Made by a program: the position numbers and the translations under genes | DNA from: Saprospiraceae bacterium | Lineage (GTDB): Bacteria; Bacteroidota; Bacteroidia; Chitinophagales; Saprospiraceae | NCBI GenBank assembly: GCA_016711125.1 | Contig: JADJTQ010000006.1 | Coordinates: 1-64,000, forward strand | Reading direction: 5' to 3' | Length of the DNA: 64,000 nucleotides | Part shown: piece by piece, positions 39,331 to 49,725 of the stretch | How the letters are laid out: each line of letters starts with the position of its first letter | Position numbering within the stretch: position 1 is the stretch's first letter | Notes under the pieces: model-generated | The model's input: only the letters and a program-made list of their open reading frames with translations | Told to the model about the DNA's origin: nothing | The model's database searches: none

Positions 39331-41676
39331 TCAAAACCGGATCAATAATTCTTTCTGACCCCGAAAGACAAGGACTTCGCCCGACTGATCAATCCCGGTC
39401 ATTCCAAAAGATGCTTCAAGATCTTCAAGGTTTTTCACATCTATGCCATTGTATTTCAGGATTACATCACCAGGTTTAATCAAGCCATTAAACTTGCTCC
39501 AGGAATTTACCAATAAAACCATAACACCACTAATCTCCCTCGCACCGGAGGCAGACTGCTCACCAAGTGTAGTCATATTCTTGATGGTGATGCCTTGCCA
39601 ATCCGCAGTTAGATCCCCTGGACTGTCCGGGTCTAGAGGTTGAAAATCAGGCAACGGGATTTTAGCCGCTATTTTCTTCAAATTCTGACTAACCACTCCA
39701 AAACTATCCATCGAAAAATTCTTAAAGCCCAGATCTATTGCCGGCGAATTTTGAGAAACTTTAAAATCTCCGTGGATTTCATTATTGAATTTTGGGTCTC
39801 CAAAGCTAGAATGAGCGTCTGTGCCAAATTCGTGTGCTTTTTCCAGCGATCCAATATCAGGAAATAAGTTGTAATCAATTTCTTGTCCCCATCCCTGTAG
39901 CCGGATTGGGGCATAAGGCCGGGTAATAATATTTCTTATAAATAGATCACCACTATTTTCAAACCAGACGTGGGGATGAAAACTATTATTGATCATAATA
40001 TTATTTTCTACTTTTCGGTAAAATCCCTCACGGAGTTTGAGGCCTCCATTTAAGCATAAATTATTATAAATATGATAATTACTGGATCCATCGTCGAGAT
40101 CAATATCCCAACCATGATCACAACGAAAGCGATTATTTCTTATGACCGTCGTTTCCACTGCATCAAGAAGAATTAATTCCGGATAAGCCTTCACTATCTT
40201 ACTTAATGTATCATAGTTCGGATACCAATAACGGTCACGCCCCCAGGAATTGAAGGAACCGTGATCACCCGTCTCCAATACTGTATTAAACACATCATTA
40301 TTTTCGATGACATGCCCACCCCAGGTGCCGTCTCCAATGTTTATGCCGGCACGGGGCACATTATAAATACTATTGTGACTCACCGTAATAAATTGTGACA
40401 TCGAAATCTGCACTCCTGCCACTTGCTTTTCCGTAATACCGAGGTGGTGTATTAAATTGTCATAGACCATGCAATTAGCGGGAAAATTATTTGTTTTTGG
40501 TCCCGGTGTTTTATCCAATTCCGCCAGAGGTACCCTCTGGTGATATTCGAAACTGGGAGATCGCACGGCCAAGGGATCACCGACAAAGCAAATGCCACTG
40601 GCACCAGCATTATAGATATGGTTGCTGGATATTTGATGGCTCCGGTTATAATCATTGAAAAAAATAGCATTACTGCCCAAATCATGTATTTGGCAATTTT
40701 TTACTGCACAAGATTCGGCTCCTTCAAAAACAATGGCACCACCCCGGTAGATCGTCCAGTCACTCCGCAGTAAAGGTTCCTGGTTTTCCATAAAGGTACG
40801 GGTAGTATGGACCAGAGTCAGATCTTTCAGAGTGATATTTTTCACCGGCTTTTCTTCATTTCCCAGGAACTCGAAAAGATGGTTTAATTGGGGGACCTCA
40901 ATTATTGCGTCGGCAAGATCTAGATCAGCCTCTGGATAATAATAAAGTATACTTTCAGCTTTATCAAAATACCATTCACCCACCGTATCCAATTCTTCAA
41001 AGATATTTTCGACAAACCGGTGCTCATCATGCATGCCCATCTTTCGATTATTTTGATAGCCACCGGTGAGCATTAAAGCCCCATTTTTATCCTTCCCTTC
41101 GATATGATAATGATATCCTCCCCATTCGTGCTTATGCAGTGCATGGATATAACCTCCGGTCGGATTATTCCAGCCCGATATTTTTATTGAGTCGATGACA
41201 TTGGCGGCAGTACCCCCATAATATTTGTTTTCTACGTGGTAGTTGGGATATCTCGCCATATGCTGCAGTAGCCCATCCACATAGAGCTGATCAAAAATTA
41301 TTTTTTTATCCACCCTCGTACGCTGAATACCTCCATGGTAATCTTCCCAAGTTAAATCCAAAGGAATGGCTCCGCTAATGACCACCTTCTCGTCAGGATA
41401 TGCCTGAATAACCATTTCTTCTCCGGGGCCACGACTATCTTCCAGCGTAAAAACGATGGACTGATCAAGATAATACTTACCCTCGCGCAGATAAATGGTG
41501 ACTGGTCCCCGGATAGTTCTTGCTTGCGCTAGCACTTTGTCAAATGAAGCCAAAGGCTGATCGATGGTACCAGGGTTGAAATCATCACCGGAGGTAGATA
41601 GATACAGATTAGTCTGACCCAGGGAATTCTGGAGAATGAGACAAAATAGGTAAATCAATGCATCATAATTCTTCAT
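39331..41676 (-). CDS. GH141-like parallel beta-helix protein with C-terminal PDZ domain
   Basis: 781 residues. Signal peptide (LIYLFCLILQNSLG). Family features: LYLSTSGDDFNPGTIDQPLA, VTIYLREGKYYLDQSIVFT and then a long right-handed beta-helix with many Asn ladders (NHIYNAGASGICFVGD, NSIYNVPRAGINIGDG, NNDVFNTVLETGDHGSFNSW). This matches the GH141/GH120-like clade (fucosidase or xylan-type activities). Unusually, the last 90 residues form a PDZ-like domain (WSKFNGLIKPGDVILKYNGID). Periplasmic or surface glycan hydrolase. Uninterrupted frame. Next to an amidohydrolase and, further on, a lyase. Confidence 0.85.
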   Translation of the reverse strand: MKNYDALIYLFCLILQNSLGQTNLYLSTSGDDFNPGTIDQPLASFDKVLAQARTIRGPVTIYLREGKYYLDQSIVFTLEDSRGPGEEMVIQAYPDEKVVISGAIPLDLTWEDYHGGIQRTRVDKKIIFDQLYVDGLLQHMARYPNYHVENKYYGGTAANVIDSIKISGWNNPTGGYIHALHKHEWGGYHYHIEGKDKNGALMLTGGYQNNRKMGMHDEHRFVENIFEELDTVGEWYFDKAESILYYYPEADLDLADAIIEVPQLNHLFEFLGNEEKPVKNITLKDLTLVHTTRTFMENQEPLLRSDWTIYRGGAIVFEGAESCAVKNCQIHDLGSNAIFFNDYNRSHQISSNHIYNAGASGICFVGDPLAVRSPSFEYHQRVPLAELDKTPGPKTNNFPANCMVYDNLIHHLGITEKQVAGVQISMSQFITVSHNSIYNVPRAGINIGDGTWGGHVIENNDVFNTVLETGDHGSFNSWGRDRYWYPNYDTLSKIVKAYPELILLDAVETTVIRNNRFRCDHGWDIDLDDGSSNYHIYNNLCLNGGLKLREGFYRKVENNIMINNSFHPHVWFENSGDLFIRNIITRPYAPIRLQGWGQEIDYNLFPDIGSLEKAHEFGTDAHSSFGDPKFNNEIHGDFKVSQNSPAIDLGFKNFSMDSFGVVSQNLKKIAAKIPLPDFQPLDPDSPGDLTADWQGITIKNMTTLGEQSASGAREISGVMVLLVNSWSKFNGLIKPGDVILKYNGIDVKNLEDLEASFGMTGIDQSGEVLVFRGQKELLIRF

Positions 41677-41944
41677 CCTTTGGAGTTGCTGGTCAAACTC
41701 ATAGACCTAGACCAATAGATCAAATATAAGGTGGAAACCATCGAATGACTGCCTTGGCATTGGATTAACTTGCCCTGATTGGTGTTTTAACAGTTTTTCA
41801 AATTTAGCAATTATACTCCATATCTTGTTGACCCTCTCAAACTAGCTGGAATTCCAGAGATTATTAATTTAAGTGTTGATTTTCAATCGTCGAATTAGAC
41901 GAATTAGAAAGCTCGTGTCTATTCATGGTTTAGTGGGTATTCTC

Positions 41945-43615
41945 TCATAAATACTCGGGATAATCGGGGGTGTACATATATGACCGAATATCTTCAATCA
42001 GGTTTTCGGGGATCACCTTGTCAGAAAGATTTTCTTCTATAGCCACGCGGGTTACTACGGCTGCAATTCGGACGCTTACTTGACGGATCGTTTCGATGGA
42101 AGGATATATTTGCCCTCGGTCTAGTTCTTCTTGCGAAACATTTTGCGCCACAACTTTTGCTGCTTCGAGAAACATCCGGTCTGTTACCCTGGTGGCACGG
42201 CTATACAATATACCGAGACCGATACCGGGGAAAATGTAAACATTATTTCCTTGTCCAGGGACTAACGTTTTGCCGTTTAAAGTAACCGGATTAAAGGGAC
42301 TGCCGCTGGCAAAAATGGCTTTGCCATTACTCCATTGGTAGGCTTCTTCAGCGGTGCATTCTGATTTAGAAGTGGGATTCGAAAGCGCAAAGACAATCGG
42401 ATGTACATTGTATTTGACCATCTCTTCCACAATCTCCCGGGTGAATTGCTTGGGTTGGCCACTCACCCCAATGATGGCCGTAGGTTTTATGGCTTTAATT
42501 GTATCTAATAAAGTAGATACTATCTCATGACTATGGGCATAGGGTAACTTATGTTTCTTCAAATTAGCCCGCTGGTCACACACCAATCCTTCCGAATCGA
42601 CCAGCCAGCATTTTTTTCTGGCTTCGCCGGGGTCCAGTCCCAAATCGATCATGGCATCTACAATCGAATCAGCAATTCCAACTCCGGCTTCACCTGCGCC
42701 CAGAAAGATTATTTTTTGATCTTCTAGCCGCTTACCGGTGATGCGGAGGGCAGAGAGGAGGCCTGCCAGTGCAACACTTCCGGTGCCCTGAATGTCATCA
42801 TTAAAGAGGCAAGCTCTGTCCCGGTAGGTATTGAGCAGACCGAAAGCATTTTTTGTAGCAAAGTCTTCCAACTGAATCAGGGCGTGGGGGAATACTTTTT
42901 TTACAGCTGCAAAAAATTCGTCCAGAAGTTCGTCATATGCTTGACCTTCGATTCTATTTTGCTGCAACCCCAGATATAGTGGATCCCTTAATAGACTTTC
43001 ATTATTGGTACCCACGTCAATCGTGACGGGAAGACATTGGGTGGGTGGAATGCCAGCACAGGCTGTATAGAGCGATAATTTCCCGATAGGGATGCCCATG
43101 CCATCGGTACCGAGATCACCCAAGCCTAAAATGCGCTCTCCGTCAGTGACTACGATTACCTTGGCATTACGGTGTGGCCAATTGAGCAGGACTTCTTCTA
43201 CCGAGCCTCGATCTTCCGAGGTAATGTACAGGCCGCGTGATCTGCGATAGATGTGGCCATAAGATTGACATGCCTGACCAACCGTTGGCGTATAGATAAT
43301 TGGCATTATCTCCGCCAGATTTTCCATGACTGCCTTATAAAAAAGATTTTCATTACGATCCTGCAAGGCAGTTAAATAGAGATACCGTTCCAGGTCATCA
43401 GACTTTGATCGCAGGTTGGATAGCACCCGTTTTACCTGAAGTTCCTGGCTGGCTACCCGAGGAGGGAGAAGGCCACGTAAGCCCAATATCTTCCTTTCCT
43501 GGTCCGTGAAGGCAGTACCTTTGTTGAGTACCGGATTATGGATCAATTTTACGCCTCGTTCGGAGGGCACGATTTTTTTTCGATTTGATTTCATGATAGA
43601 ATGACTGTTGTCCAA
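41945..43615 (-). CDS. maeA: NAD-dependent malic enzyme
   Basis: 556 residues, long-form malic enzyme (malate to pyruvate and CO2, reducing NAD(P)). Signatures: MPIIYTPTVGQACQSYGHIYRR (catalytic tyrosine) near residue 107, VTDGERILGLGDLGTDGMGIPIGK near 160, LIQLEDFATKNAFGLL near 250 (catalytic lysine/aspartate area), FNDDIQGTG, the Rossmann loop LGAGEAGVGIADSI near 310, and FALSNPTSKSECTAEEAY. Resembles the NAD-linked SfcA type. An internal ATG at 43594 is an alternative start. Central carbon metabolism, no operon partner visible. Confidence 0.95.
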   Translation of the reverse strand: MDNSHSIMKSNRKKIVPSERGVKLIHNPVLNKGTAFTDQERKILGLRGLLPPRVASQELQVKRVLSNLRSKSDDLERYLYLTALQDRNENLFYKAVMENLAEIMPIIYTPTVGQACQSYGHIYRRSRGLYITSEDRGSVEEVLLNWPHRNAKVIVVTDGERILGLGDLGTDGMGIPIGKLSLYTACAGIPPTQCLPVTIDVGTNNESLLRDPLYLGLQQNRIEGQAYDELLDEFFAAVKKVFPHALIQLEDFATKNAFGLLNTYRDRACLFNDDIQGTGSVALAGLLSALRITGKRLEDQKIIFLGAGEAGVGIADSIVDAMIDLGLDPGEARKKCWLVDSEGLVCDQRANLKKHKLPYAHSHEIVSTLLDTIKAIKPTAIIGVSGQPKQFTREIVEEMVKYNVHPIVFALSNPTSKSECTAEEAYQWSNGKAIFASGSPFNPVTLNGKTLVPGQGNNVYIFPGIGLGILYSRATRVTDRMFLEAAKVVAQNVSQEELDRGQIYPSIETIRQVSVRIAAVVTRVAIEENLSDKVIPENLIEDIRSYMYTPDYPEYL

Positions 43616-44572
43616 ACGGCATTTAAATGGCCGAATTTAAAATCCTGAATCATTTTAAATGATGATTGTCAGCATGGTGATCGATGATTTAGGGATGTCA
43701 GAAGTCAGAAGTCGGAAGTCCGAAGCCGGAAGCCGGAAGTCCGACTTCCGAAGACCGATGTCCGGTGTCAAATGTCAGGTGTCGCCCCTTCGCCCAGGCT
43801 TCGGCGGGCCTGGGAAGAGAGCAAGTGGCCTGAAATCGATCCCGACATCTCGGGAGAGATCGTCAGGAGAAGTTTAGTGGCGGATCTCTTCCGCCGTTTG
43901 GAAATGTGTCCGAAGCTGGATGCCCGATGCCCGATGCCTGAAAGGTAGCGGCGGAACTATTCCGCCGTTCGGAAATGTATCGGAAGCCAGAAGCCGGAAG
44001 CCGGAAGTCCGAGGTCCGATCTCAGGTACAAGAACTGTAGCGGCAGATCTATTCCGCCGCCTGGAAATATGTTGGATGTCCGGTGACCGATGTCCGGAGC
44101 TAGGTGAGGGAAAATGTAGCGGCAGATCTATTCTGCCGATTTGAAATGTGCCGGATGACCGATGCCGGATGACCGATGTCCGGTGTCCGATGTCCGGTGG
44201 CCGAAGCCGGATCTTGTAGCGGCAGATTTATTCCGCTGATCGGAATGTGTCGGGTAACCGAGGCCGGATGCCGGATGTCCGGTGTCCGATGTCCGGAGCT
44301 AGGTGAGGGAAAATGTAGCGGCAGATCTATTCTGCCGATTTGAAATGTGCCGGATGACCGATGCCGGGTGACCGATGCCGGATGACCGATGTCCGCTGTC
44401 CGATGCCCGGTGTCAGGTGTCAGGTGGAGGAAAAGTAGAGGCAGATCTATTCTGCCGATCGGAAATAAGTCGGATAACCGATTTTGTAGCGGCGGATCTC
44501 TTCCGCCGTTTGGAAATTCATATCTTAAGGGACATATTAAGTATCAATAAAATTTGTCATTACTATTAAGAT
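43616..44572. repeat. array of eight family A hairpins embedded in short-period repeats
   Basis: From about 43690 to 44518. Eight units of GTAGCGGCGGATCTATTCCG-like hairpin followed by GGAAATGTG: about 43875, 43945, 44037, 44115, 44215, 44314, 44434 and 44485. Between them run degenerate 7-8 base units (CCGATGTCCGGTGTC, AGTCCGAAGCCGGA). Units at 44090-44165 and 44290-44365 are near identical, showing recent local duplication. Several units carry compensated changes (GGCAGATCTATTCTGCC) that keep the stem paired. No coding potential. Confidence 0.85.
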
Positions 44573-45571
44573 ATGAGTCAGCGAAAAGTAAAATGGGGCA
44601 TCATTAGTACTGCCAAAATTGGATTAAACCGGGTAATTCCGGGCATGCTTAAAAGTCAACTTTGTGAGATTACAGCGATCTCTTCCCGCGAGAAGGGGAA
44701 GGCGCAAGTGGCTGCCAGAAGCCTTGGTATTCCTAAATCCTATGATTCTTATGAGGCACTTCTAGCTGATCCGGATATTGAAGCGATCTACAATCCACTT
44801 CCTAACCATCTGCATGTGCCCTGGACGATCAAAGCTCTCGAAGCGGGTAAACATGTTTTATGTGAAAAGCCAATTGCACTAGATGCTGAGGAGGCACAAT
44901 CTTTGGCAACAGCAAGCAAGAAATATCCAAATCTAAAAGTGATGGAAGCTTTCATGTACCGCTTTCATCCGCAGTGGTTAAAAGCCAAGGCACTGGTTCA
45001 AGCTGGGAACATCGGACAGGTAAAAAACCTGCAATCCTTTTTTTCATATTACAATGACGATCCTAACAATATTCGCAACATGGCCGACATCGGAGGTGGT
45101 GGGTTGATGGACATTGGATGCTACTGCATTTCATTTGGCCGGTTTATTTTTGACGCAGAACCGACACGGGTGGTAGGTTTGGTGGAGTACGATCCGGTTT
45201 TAAATACCGATCGAATTGCTTCTGGTATGCTCGATTTTTCTGATAATAGATGTTCGACTTTTACCTGTGCCACTCAGCTGATGCCATTTCAAAGTTGTTT
45301 GATAGTTGGCACCACAGGTTATATTGAAATTGAAATTCCCGTGAATGCTCCTACTGATAGACCCACCCGACTTTGGTTGGTGACTAAAGATGAAAAGCAG
45401 GAATTCGAGTTTGATATTTGTGATCAATATGCACTACAGGGAGATGCTTTTTCAACTGCGATCATTGAAGACAGAGAGGTGCCTACACCACTTTATGACG
45501 CAGTAAATAATATGAAAGTTATTGATGCGATCGTAGAAAGTGCAAAATTCAATCAGTGGATCCGCCTTTGA
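44573..45571 (+). CDS. Gfo/Idh/MocA family oxidoreductase
   Basis: 332 residues. NAD(P)-binding N-terminal fold (KWGIISTAKIGLNRVIPGM), AIYNPLPNHLHVPWTIKALE, and the family motif HVLCEKPIALDAEEA near residue 95 (EKP), then the GFO C-domain with GGGGLMDIGCYCISFGRFIF near 175 (catalytic DIGCY-H-like). Resembles dihydrodiol dehydrogenase/xylose dehydrogenase-type members. Substrate a sugar or sugar acid (inference). Sits just downstream of the repeat array. Confidence 0.92.
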   Translation: MSQRKVKWGIISTAKIGLNRVIPGMLKSQLCEITAISSREKGKAQVAARSLGIPKSYDSYEALLADPDIEAIYNPLPNHLHVPWTIKALEAGKHVLCEKPIALDAEEAQSLATASKKYPNLKVMEAFMYRFHPQWLKAKALVQAGNIGQVKNLQSFFSYYNDDPNNIRNMADIGGGGLMDIGCYCISFGRFIFDAEPTRVVGLVEYDPVLNTDRIASGMLDFSDNRCSTFTCATQLMPFQSCLIVGTTGYIEIEIPVNAPTDRPTRLWLVTKDEKQEFEFDICDQYALQGDAFSTAIIEDREVPTPLYDAVNNMKVIDAIVESAKFNQWIRL

Positions 45572-45835
45572 TTGTAGATTTCAGATTGCTGATTGCTGAT
45601 TTCGGACCTTTGGAACTTATCCGAGCCCATGTTAATTGATTTCGAATGTTGTTGGCGGGGACGCACAAAAACGGCTTTGGAAAATTGCTTTTTGATTCGA
45701 CCTCAGCCTCGGCCTGATTTTTTCTTGCTTTAAAATGGCGTTTCAAAGGAACGAAGCTTCGTTTTAGCCTCGATATTTTAATATCTTAATTGATCTTAAT
45801 TCCATGTTTTGACAAAAAGAAATAAATCCTCTGGC
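45572..45835. repeat. short-period repeat and hairpin family B copy
   Basis: GATTGCTGATTGCTGATTTC-type short repeats (45572-45605), then a GTTGTTGGCGGGGACGCACA hairpin-type block at 45648-45672. No gene. Confidence 0.65.
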
Positions 45836-47335
45836 ATGAAGCACCTTTGCCTCCTTCTTTCGCTCTTCTTATTTACTTTGATCCAATGCACGAATCCTCA
45901 TGATCAAAATGTCAGTGCTGACTCCATTCTTTCTGAAGATGAACGTCTGATCCAGCGCGCCGATTCATTTGAGTTGAATATGCCCTATGAACCGGTGCCC
46001 GGAGACTCTTTGTCGTATCACGCTTCTGGATTTGCTAAAATTCTCTGTTCGGCAGTTTTTATTAGCGGATTGGATTTTGATTTTGCAGCAGAAAATATTG
46101 GCTACTTCACTGCACCGTATAAGGTCCGTTCACAATTGAAAAGAAGTTTGGATCTTCAAGGACGAGCTGTTCATGTGACTTTACCCAATGGAGTAGTGCG
46201 TACGGCCAAGTATTTTGGAGATCAAGGTTGTATCTGTTTGCCAGAAGGCAAAGACTCTTTATTCTACACTCCGGTTAAAGTTGAATCTAAATTATCCGAT
46301 CCCGAAAAAACGGCATGGCCCATAGGCGACGAGCTCTGGATATCAACTGATTTATCAATAGACGCAATAAAAGTGAGAAGAGCAGTAGATACGGTTTTTA
46401 CTGATCCGGAATTACTGACGGCTGCATTTCTGGTGACATATAAAGGACAAATAATTGGAGAGCGATACCGTGTCGGGATTGACCAAAATACCCGGTTAGA
46501 GGGCTGGTCCATGGGTAAAAGTCTGACCGCTACCTTAATGGGTGTTTTAATCCAGCAGGGAGTTTATTCACTGAATCAGCCAGCACCTATACCCGAATGG
46601 CAAATGGATCCTGATGATCCAAGGTCAAAGATCACTATCTCTGATATTTTACACATGTCCAGTGGTTTGCGATTCCGGGCACCACTAGACCCCGATTTTG
46701 ATCCTCACATTGGTTATCCGGATCATCTCTATGTATATACAGGAGCCATCAACTCTTTTCATTGGGCAGCGACCAGACCCCAACAATGGCCCTCCAATAC
46801 GATTGGTCGATACCGAAATTCGGATCCGGTTTTAATCAATTATCTTATTCGCTTGGGTGTGGAAGGACGAGGTCAGAATTATTGGAATTTCCCTCAACAA
46901 GAGCTCTTCGATAAGATAGGAGTGCGGAATATGGTCATGGAAACCGATCCGTACGGAAATTTTCTCCTGCAGGGATACGAATTTGGCACCGCTCGTGATT
47001 GGGCCCGGCTTGGCAATCTTTATCTCAATGATGGAATAAGCAATGGAGAACGAATACTGCCAGAAGGTTTTATCGAGTTTGTTAGCACATTAGCTCCGGC
47101 CTGGCAAGCGGACGGACGGCTTATTTATGGAGCCTTTTTCTGGATTAACGGTGATGGTAACATTCCCATTCCGAAGGATGCCTATTTTATGGCCGGTGCA
47201 GGTGGTCAATATACTTTTATCATCCCGTCATATGATTTGGTCGTCGTCATGCTGACACACTATAAAGGAGGCAGTAAAATTGAAGAAGTGCGCAATGCCG
47301 CATTGGCTATGCTGTTAGAAGCAGTAGATCAGTAA
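45836..47335 (+). CDS. beta-lactamase-family serine hydrolase, lipoprotein
   Basis: About 499 residues. Start at ATG 45836 gives a signal MKHLCLLLSLFLFTLIQC with a lipobox-like end. Class C/esterase motifs: SxxK as WSMGKSLTATLMG near residue 225, YxN as RYRNSDPVL near 325, and GAGGQYTF near 455 in place of KTG. About 200 N-terminal residues precede the beta-lactamase fold. Likely 6-aminohexanoate-dimer hydrolase-like or esterase/peptidase on the cell surface rather than antibiotic resistance. Confidence 0.88.
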   Translation: MKHLCLLLSLFLFTLIQCTNPHDQNVSADSILSEDERLIQRADSFELNMPYEPVPGDSLSYHASGFAKILCSAVFISGLDFDFAAENIGYFTAPYKVRSQLKRSLDLQGRAVHVTLPNGVVRTAKYFGDQGCICLPEGKDSLFYTPVKVESKLSDPEKTAWPIGDELWISTDLSIDAIKVRRAVDTVFTDPELLTAAFLVTYKGQIIGERYRVGIDQNTRLEGWSMGKSLTATLMGVLIQQGVYSLNQPAPIPEWQMDPDDPRSKITISDILHMSSGLRFRAPLDPDFDPHIGYPDHLYVYTGAINSFHWAATRPQQWPSNTIGRYRNSDPVLINYLIRLGVEGRGQNYWNFPQQELFDKIGVRNMVMETDPYGNFLLQGYEFGTARDWARLGNLYLNDGISNGERILPEGFIEFVSTLAPAWQADGRLIYGAFFWINGDGNIPIPKDAYFMAGAGGQYTFIIPSYDLVVVMLTHYKGGSKIEEVRNAALAMLLEAVDQ

Positions 47336-47604
47336 GCTTAAATTAGCAGTGGAATTTTTGATTTCTGATTGCCGATTTGGGGTTCCAGACCATTTGGAAA
47401 AAAAATTGGGTCCATGCTTTTTTACTTCGAATGTTGCCGGTGGGGCGCTCAACAACGTCCTTCTCCATAGGGGCTTTGCCTCACTTTGATTGCTGATTTC
47501 GGATTGCGAATTAGAGAACCTCAGCCTTGACCAATGGGCTTCCCAAGCCCGAAGCTAAGCGGAGGGATTGGCAAGCCCACCTGAGTCTTAGCATCCATAC
47601 TACC
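47336..47604. repeat. hairpin family B copy between convergent genes
   Basis: GTTGCCGGTGGGGCGCTCAA...CAAC at 47433-47456, flanked on both sides by TGATTTCTGATTGCCGATT-type repeats (47355-47385, 47480-47512). A plausible transcription end for both flanking genes. Confidence 0.65.
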
Positions 47605-49121
47605 CTACGGACAGCCTCCAATCTGGACGTGCAAAACTGCACTTGGACTAACATTAAATCCCGGTTGCAGGATAATATTTTGCCCCGCTTGCAGGGTGAT
47701 AGTCTGACCTGCATTAATTTGGATGTTACCAGCTCCGGTTAGATTACCTGCCTCAATGAGATTCACAGCTTTTTGATCTTCGATCAATTCAAATGGACCA
47801 TTGTAAACCAAGGCCTTATCACAATTTGCGTCACATGCCACACAAGATCCCCCGCAGTCAATGCCTATTTCATTTCCATTTTTAACCCCGTCAAAACATG
47901 TGGGAGAAAGACACCTGGTATCATTAGGCGGCAAAATAATAACACTGATTGAAGTCGATTTTATTTCGGATAAATTACTAAAGAACGCTTCAAGTTGCGC
48001 ATTAAGCAATCCGGTAGAAGATACTGTAATATTCGGTGAAAGCAGTGTCGATGTCAAGGGAGTGAGTTGGATCCCTGAAAAAGTCCATGACAATGAGCTT
48101 GGCAATGCCTCTGAGTGATTGGAAAAATTAATGTTGGCAGCACCACAGGAACGCATGGTCTTTGGTGTATGTTTTATCTTGGCATATTCAAAGGGATGGC
48201 AAACGGTTGGTATAGTTTCGGAATAGGGTCGATTAGGACTGTTTGCTAAGACCGCATCCATACGAGATTTTTGCTTGATCGTGAATACGTTCATGCAACC
48301 ACCATCTGAGTAGTCCATATAATTTTCAATCATTCGGGTTGCCCCGCATTGATTGGGGGTAAAACAAGAAGGAAAACTAGAAAAGAAGGCATCAGAACAT
48401 CGTGGTGTATCACCACAGTAGTCATCAACAGAGCAATCTCCGTCTCCCCAAAGATGCCTTAATCCAAGCCAATGTCCTACCTCATGCGTCGCCGTGCGGC
48501 CGGTATTATATGGAGCAACAACACTTCCGATGGTGCCGGTTGCGATAGGTATGATCACGATTCCATCCGTATTAGTTGGCCCCGGAGTTCCGCTAAAACC
48601 AGGTAAACCGGAACCATTAGGAAATTGGGCATATTTGACCAGCGCATGATACCAGGTTCATCGAGTGTTTGCCCAACCTCGTCAATCATGGCCAGGCAAA
48701 ATTCGATTTCAGGATCGGCACCAGTGGGAAGATTGTTAAATCCATTACCTATCCGCCTGAAGTCTTCATTTAAGACATCTATTTGTGATCGAATCTGTTC
48801 GGATGTGATGTTAGATCCAGTACCAATGGGATGCCCGGAATAATGAATGATGTGAAAGATGACGGGAATTGTTCTTATTGTCACACTATTTAAATTTCGT
48901 CGATTACTTTGCTCTCGTTCCGCAATTCTCAAAGAAATCCAATTTTCAAAATGATCTTCGGAAGGGAGTGAGTTTGGATACTCATCTTGTAGCCAGCGAT
49001 TATATTCAACCGTGACGCAAACGGGTCTTATCAAAGATTGAGCCTGTAAATTGGAAAGACTAATAAGTACAATGTTTATTACGTGTAAAAGGTTAGTGGA
49101 AAAGTAAGATTTACATGACAT
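47605..49121 (-). CDS. pappalysin-type M43 metalloprotease, one frame break
   Basis: About 505 residues from the ATG at 49121 (signal MSCKSYFSTNLLHVINIVLI, cleavage after LQAQ); the frame also opens further upstream. Metzincin zinc site ATHEVGHWLGLRHLWGDGDC (HExxHxxGxxH) with the Met-turn NYMDYSDGGC. N-terminal part in frame 49121-48555, protease and C-terminus in 48558-47605; they join near 48620 if a T run is one short (NFPNGSGLPGF). C-terminus: a Cys-rich CFDGVKNGNEIGIDCGGSC unit and the repeat NAGQTITLQAGQNIILQPGF common in secreted proteins of this group. Secreted protease. Confidence 0.9.
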
Positions 49122-49526
49122 GCTTACAGTGTGTGTGCGTCTATCAAGGGACTGCAATTTACAGAAAATATGAGAAGATGTTTGTGCTTTACCCGTCGAA
49201 TTCAACTTGCGTCAGTTATTGTAATGTCTATAAATGACTCCGCTAGAAAGTACATGCTAACTGAACCAGCGAAAAGACCTGCCAGTAGAAAGAGGTTCTT
49301 TGTAGATCTATTCGGTACGTTTGTTCAAAACCAAAAACGAGGATCTCTGCTCATCTGATTCTGGTGAGTGATTAGGCATAACACCATAAAACTGATTAAA
49401 TAGATTAAGACAGAAATTATTGAGAGACGGTTTCCAATGAAAGAAAAACCAGTTGATTACTTTGACCGGGGAACATCGGTAAGAATATAAAGGTTCAACG
49501 TGAAGTTGGAAGTTCAATGATGGCTA

Positions 49527-49723
49527 GGAGGATGCTGAAATACTCACCTCGCGCTGATTTTACAAAATATAACTTTATACTATAACATGATTAATCCGTT
49601 CTCGCCGTTCCTGACTTTATTGAGACTTAGTCTGTTACAACTTCCAGTAGCATCCTTCGTCTCGCCGCGTCAGAAACGACGATTTACGGATTCAGCATCA
49701 AGTTGCGTATTTCAACAGCCTCC
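49527..49723. mobile_element. MITE-like element with terminal inverted repeats and TA flanks
   Basis: 197 bases flanked by TA. Terminal inverted repeats GGAGGATGCTGAAATAC (left) and the inverse of GGAGGCTGTTGAAATAC (right), two mismatches. No coding capacity. About 130 bases of its right part recur at 15281-15415 in inverse orientation. Confidence 0.7.
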
Positions 49724-49725
49724 TA

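Noticed and set aside
43690..44518. CRISPR array
   Set aside because: Repeat units vary in length and sequence, spacers are themselves repetitive, and no cas gene is present.
45836..47335. Antibiotic-resistance beta-lactamase
   Set aside because: The KTG motif is replaced by GAGGQ and a 200-residue N-terminal extension is present; fits esterase/peptidase-like serine hydrolases.
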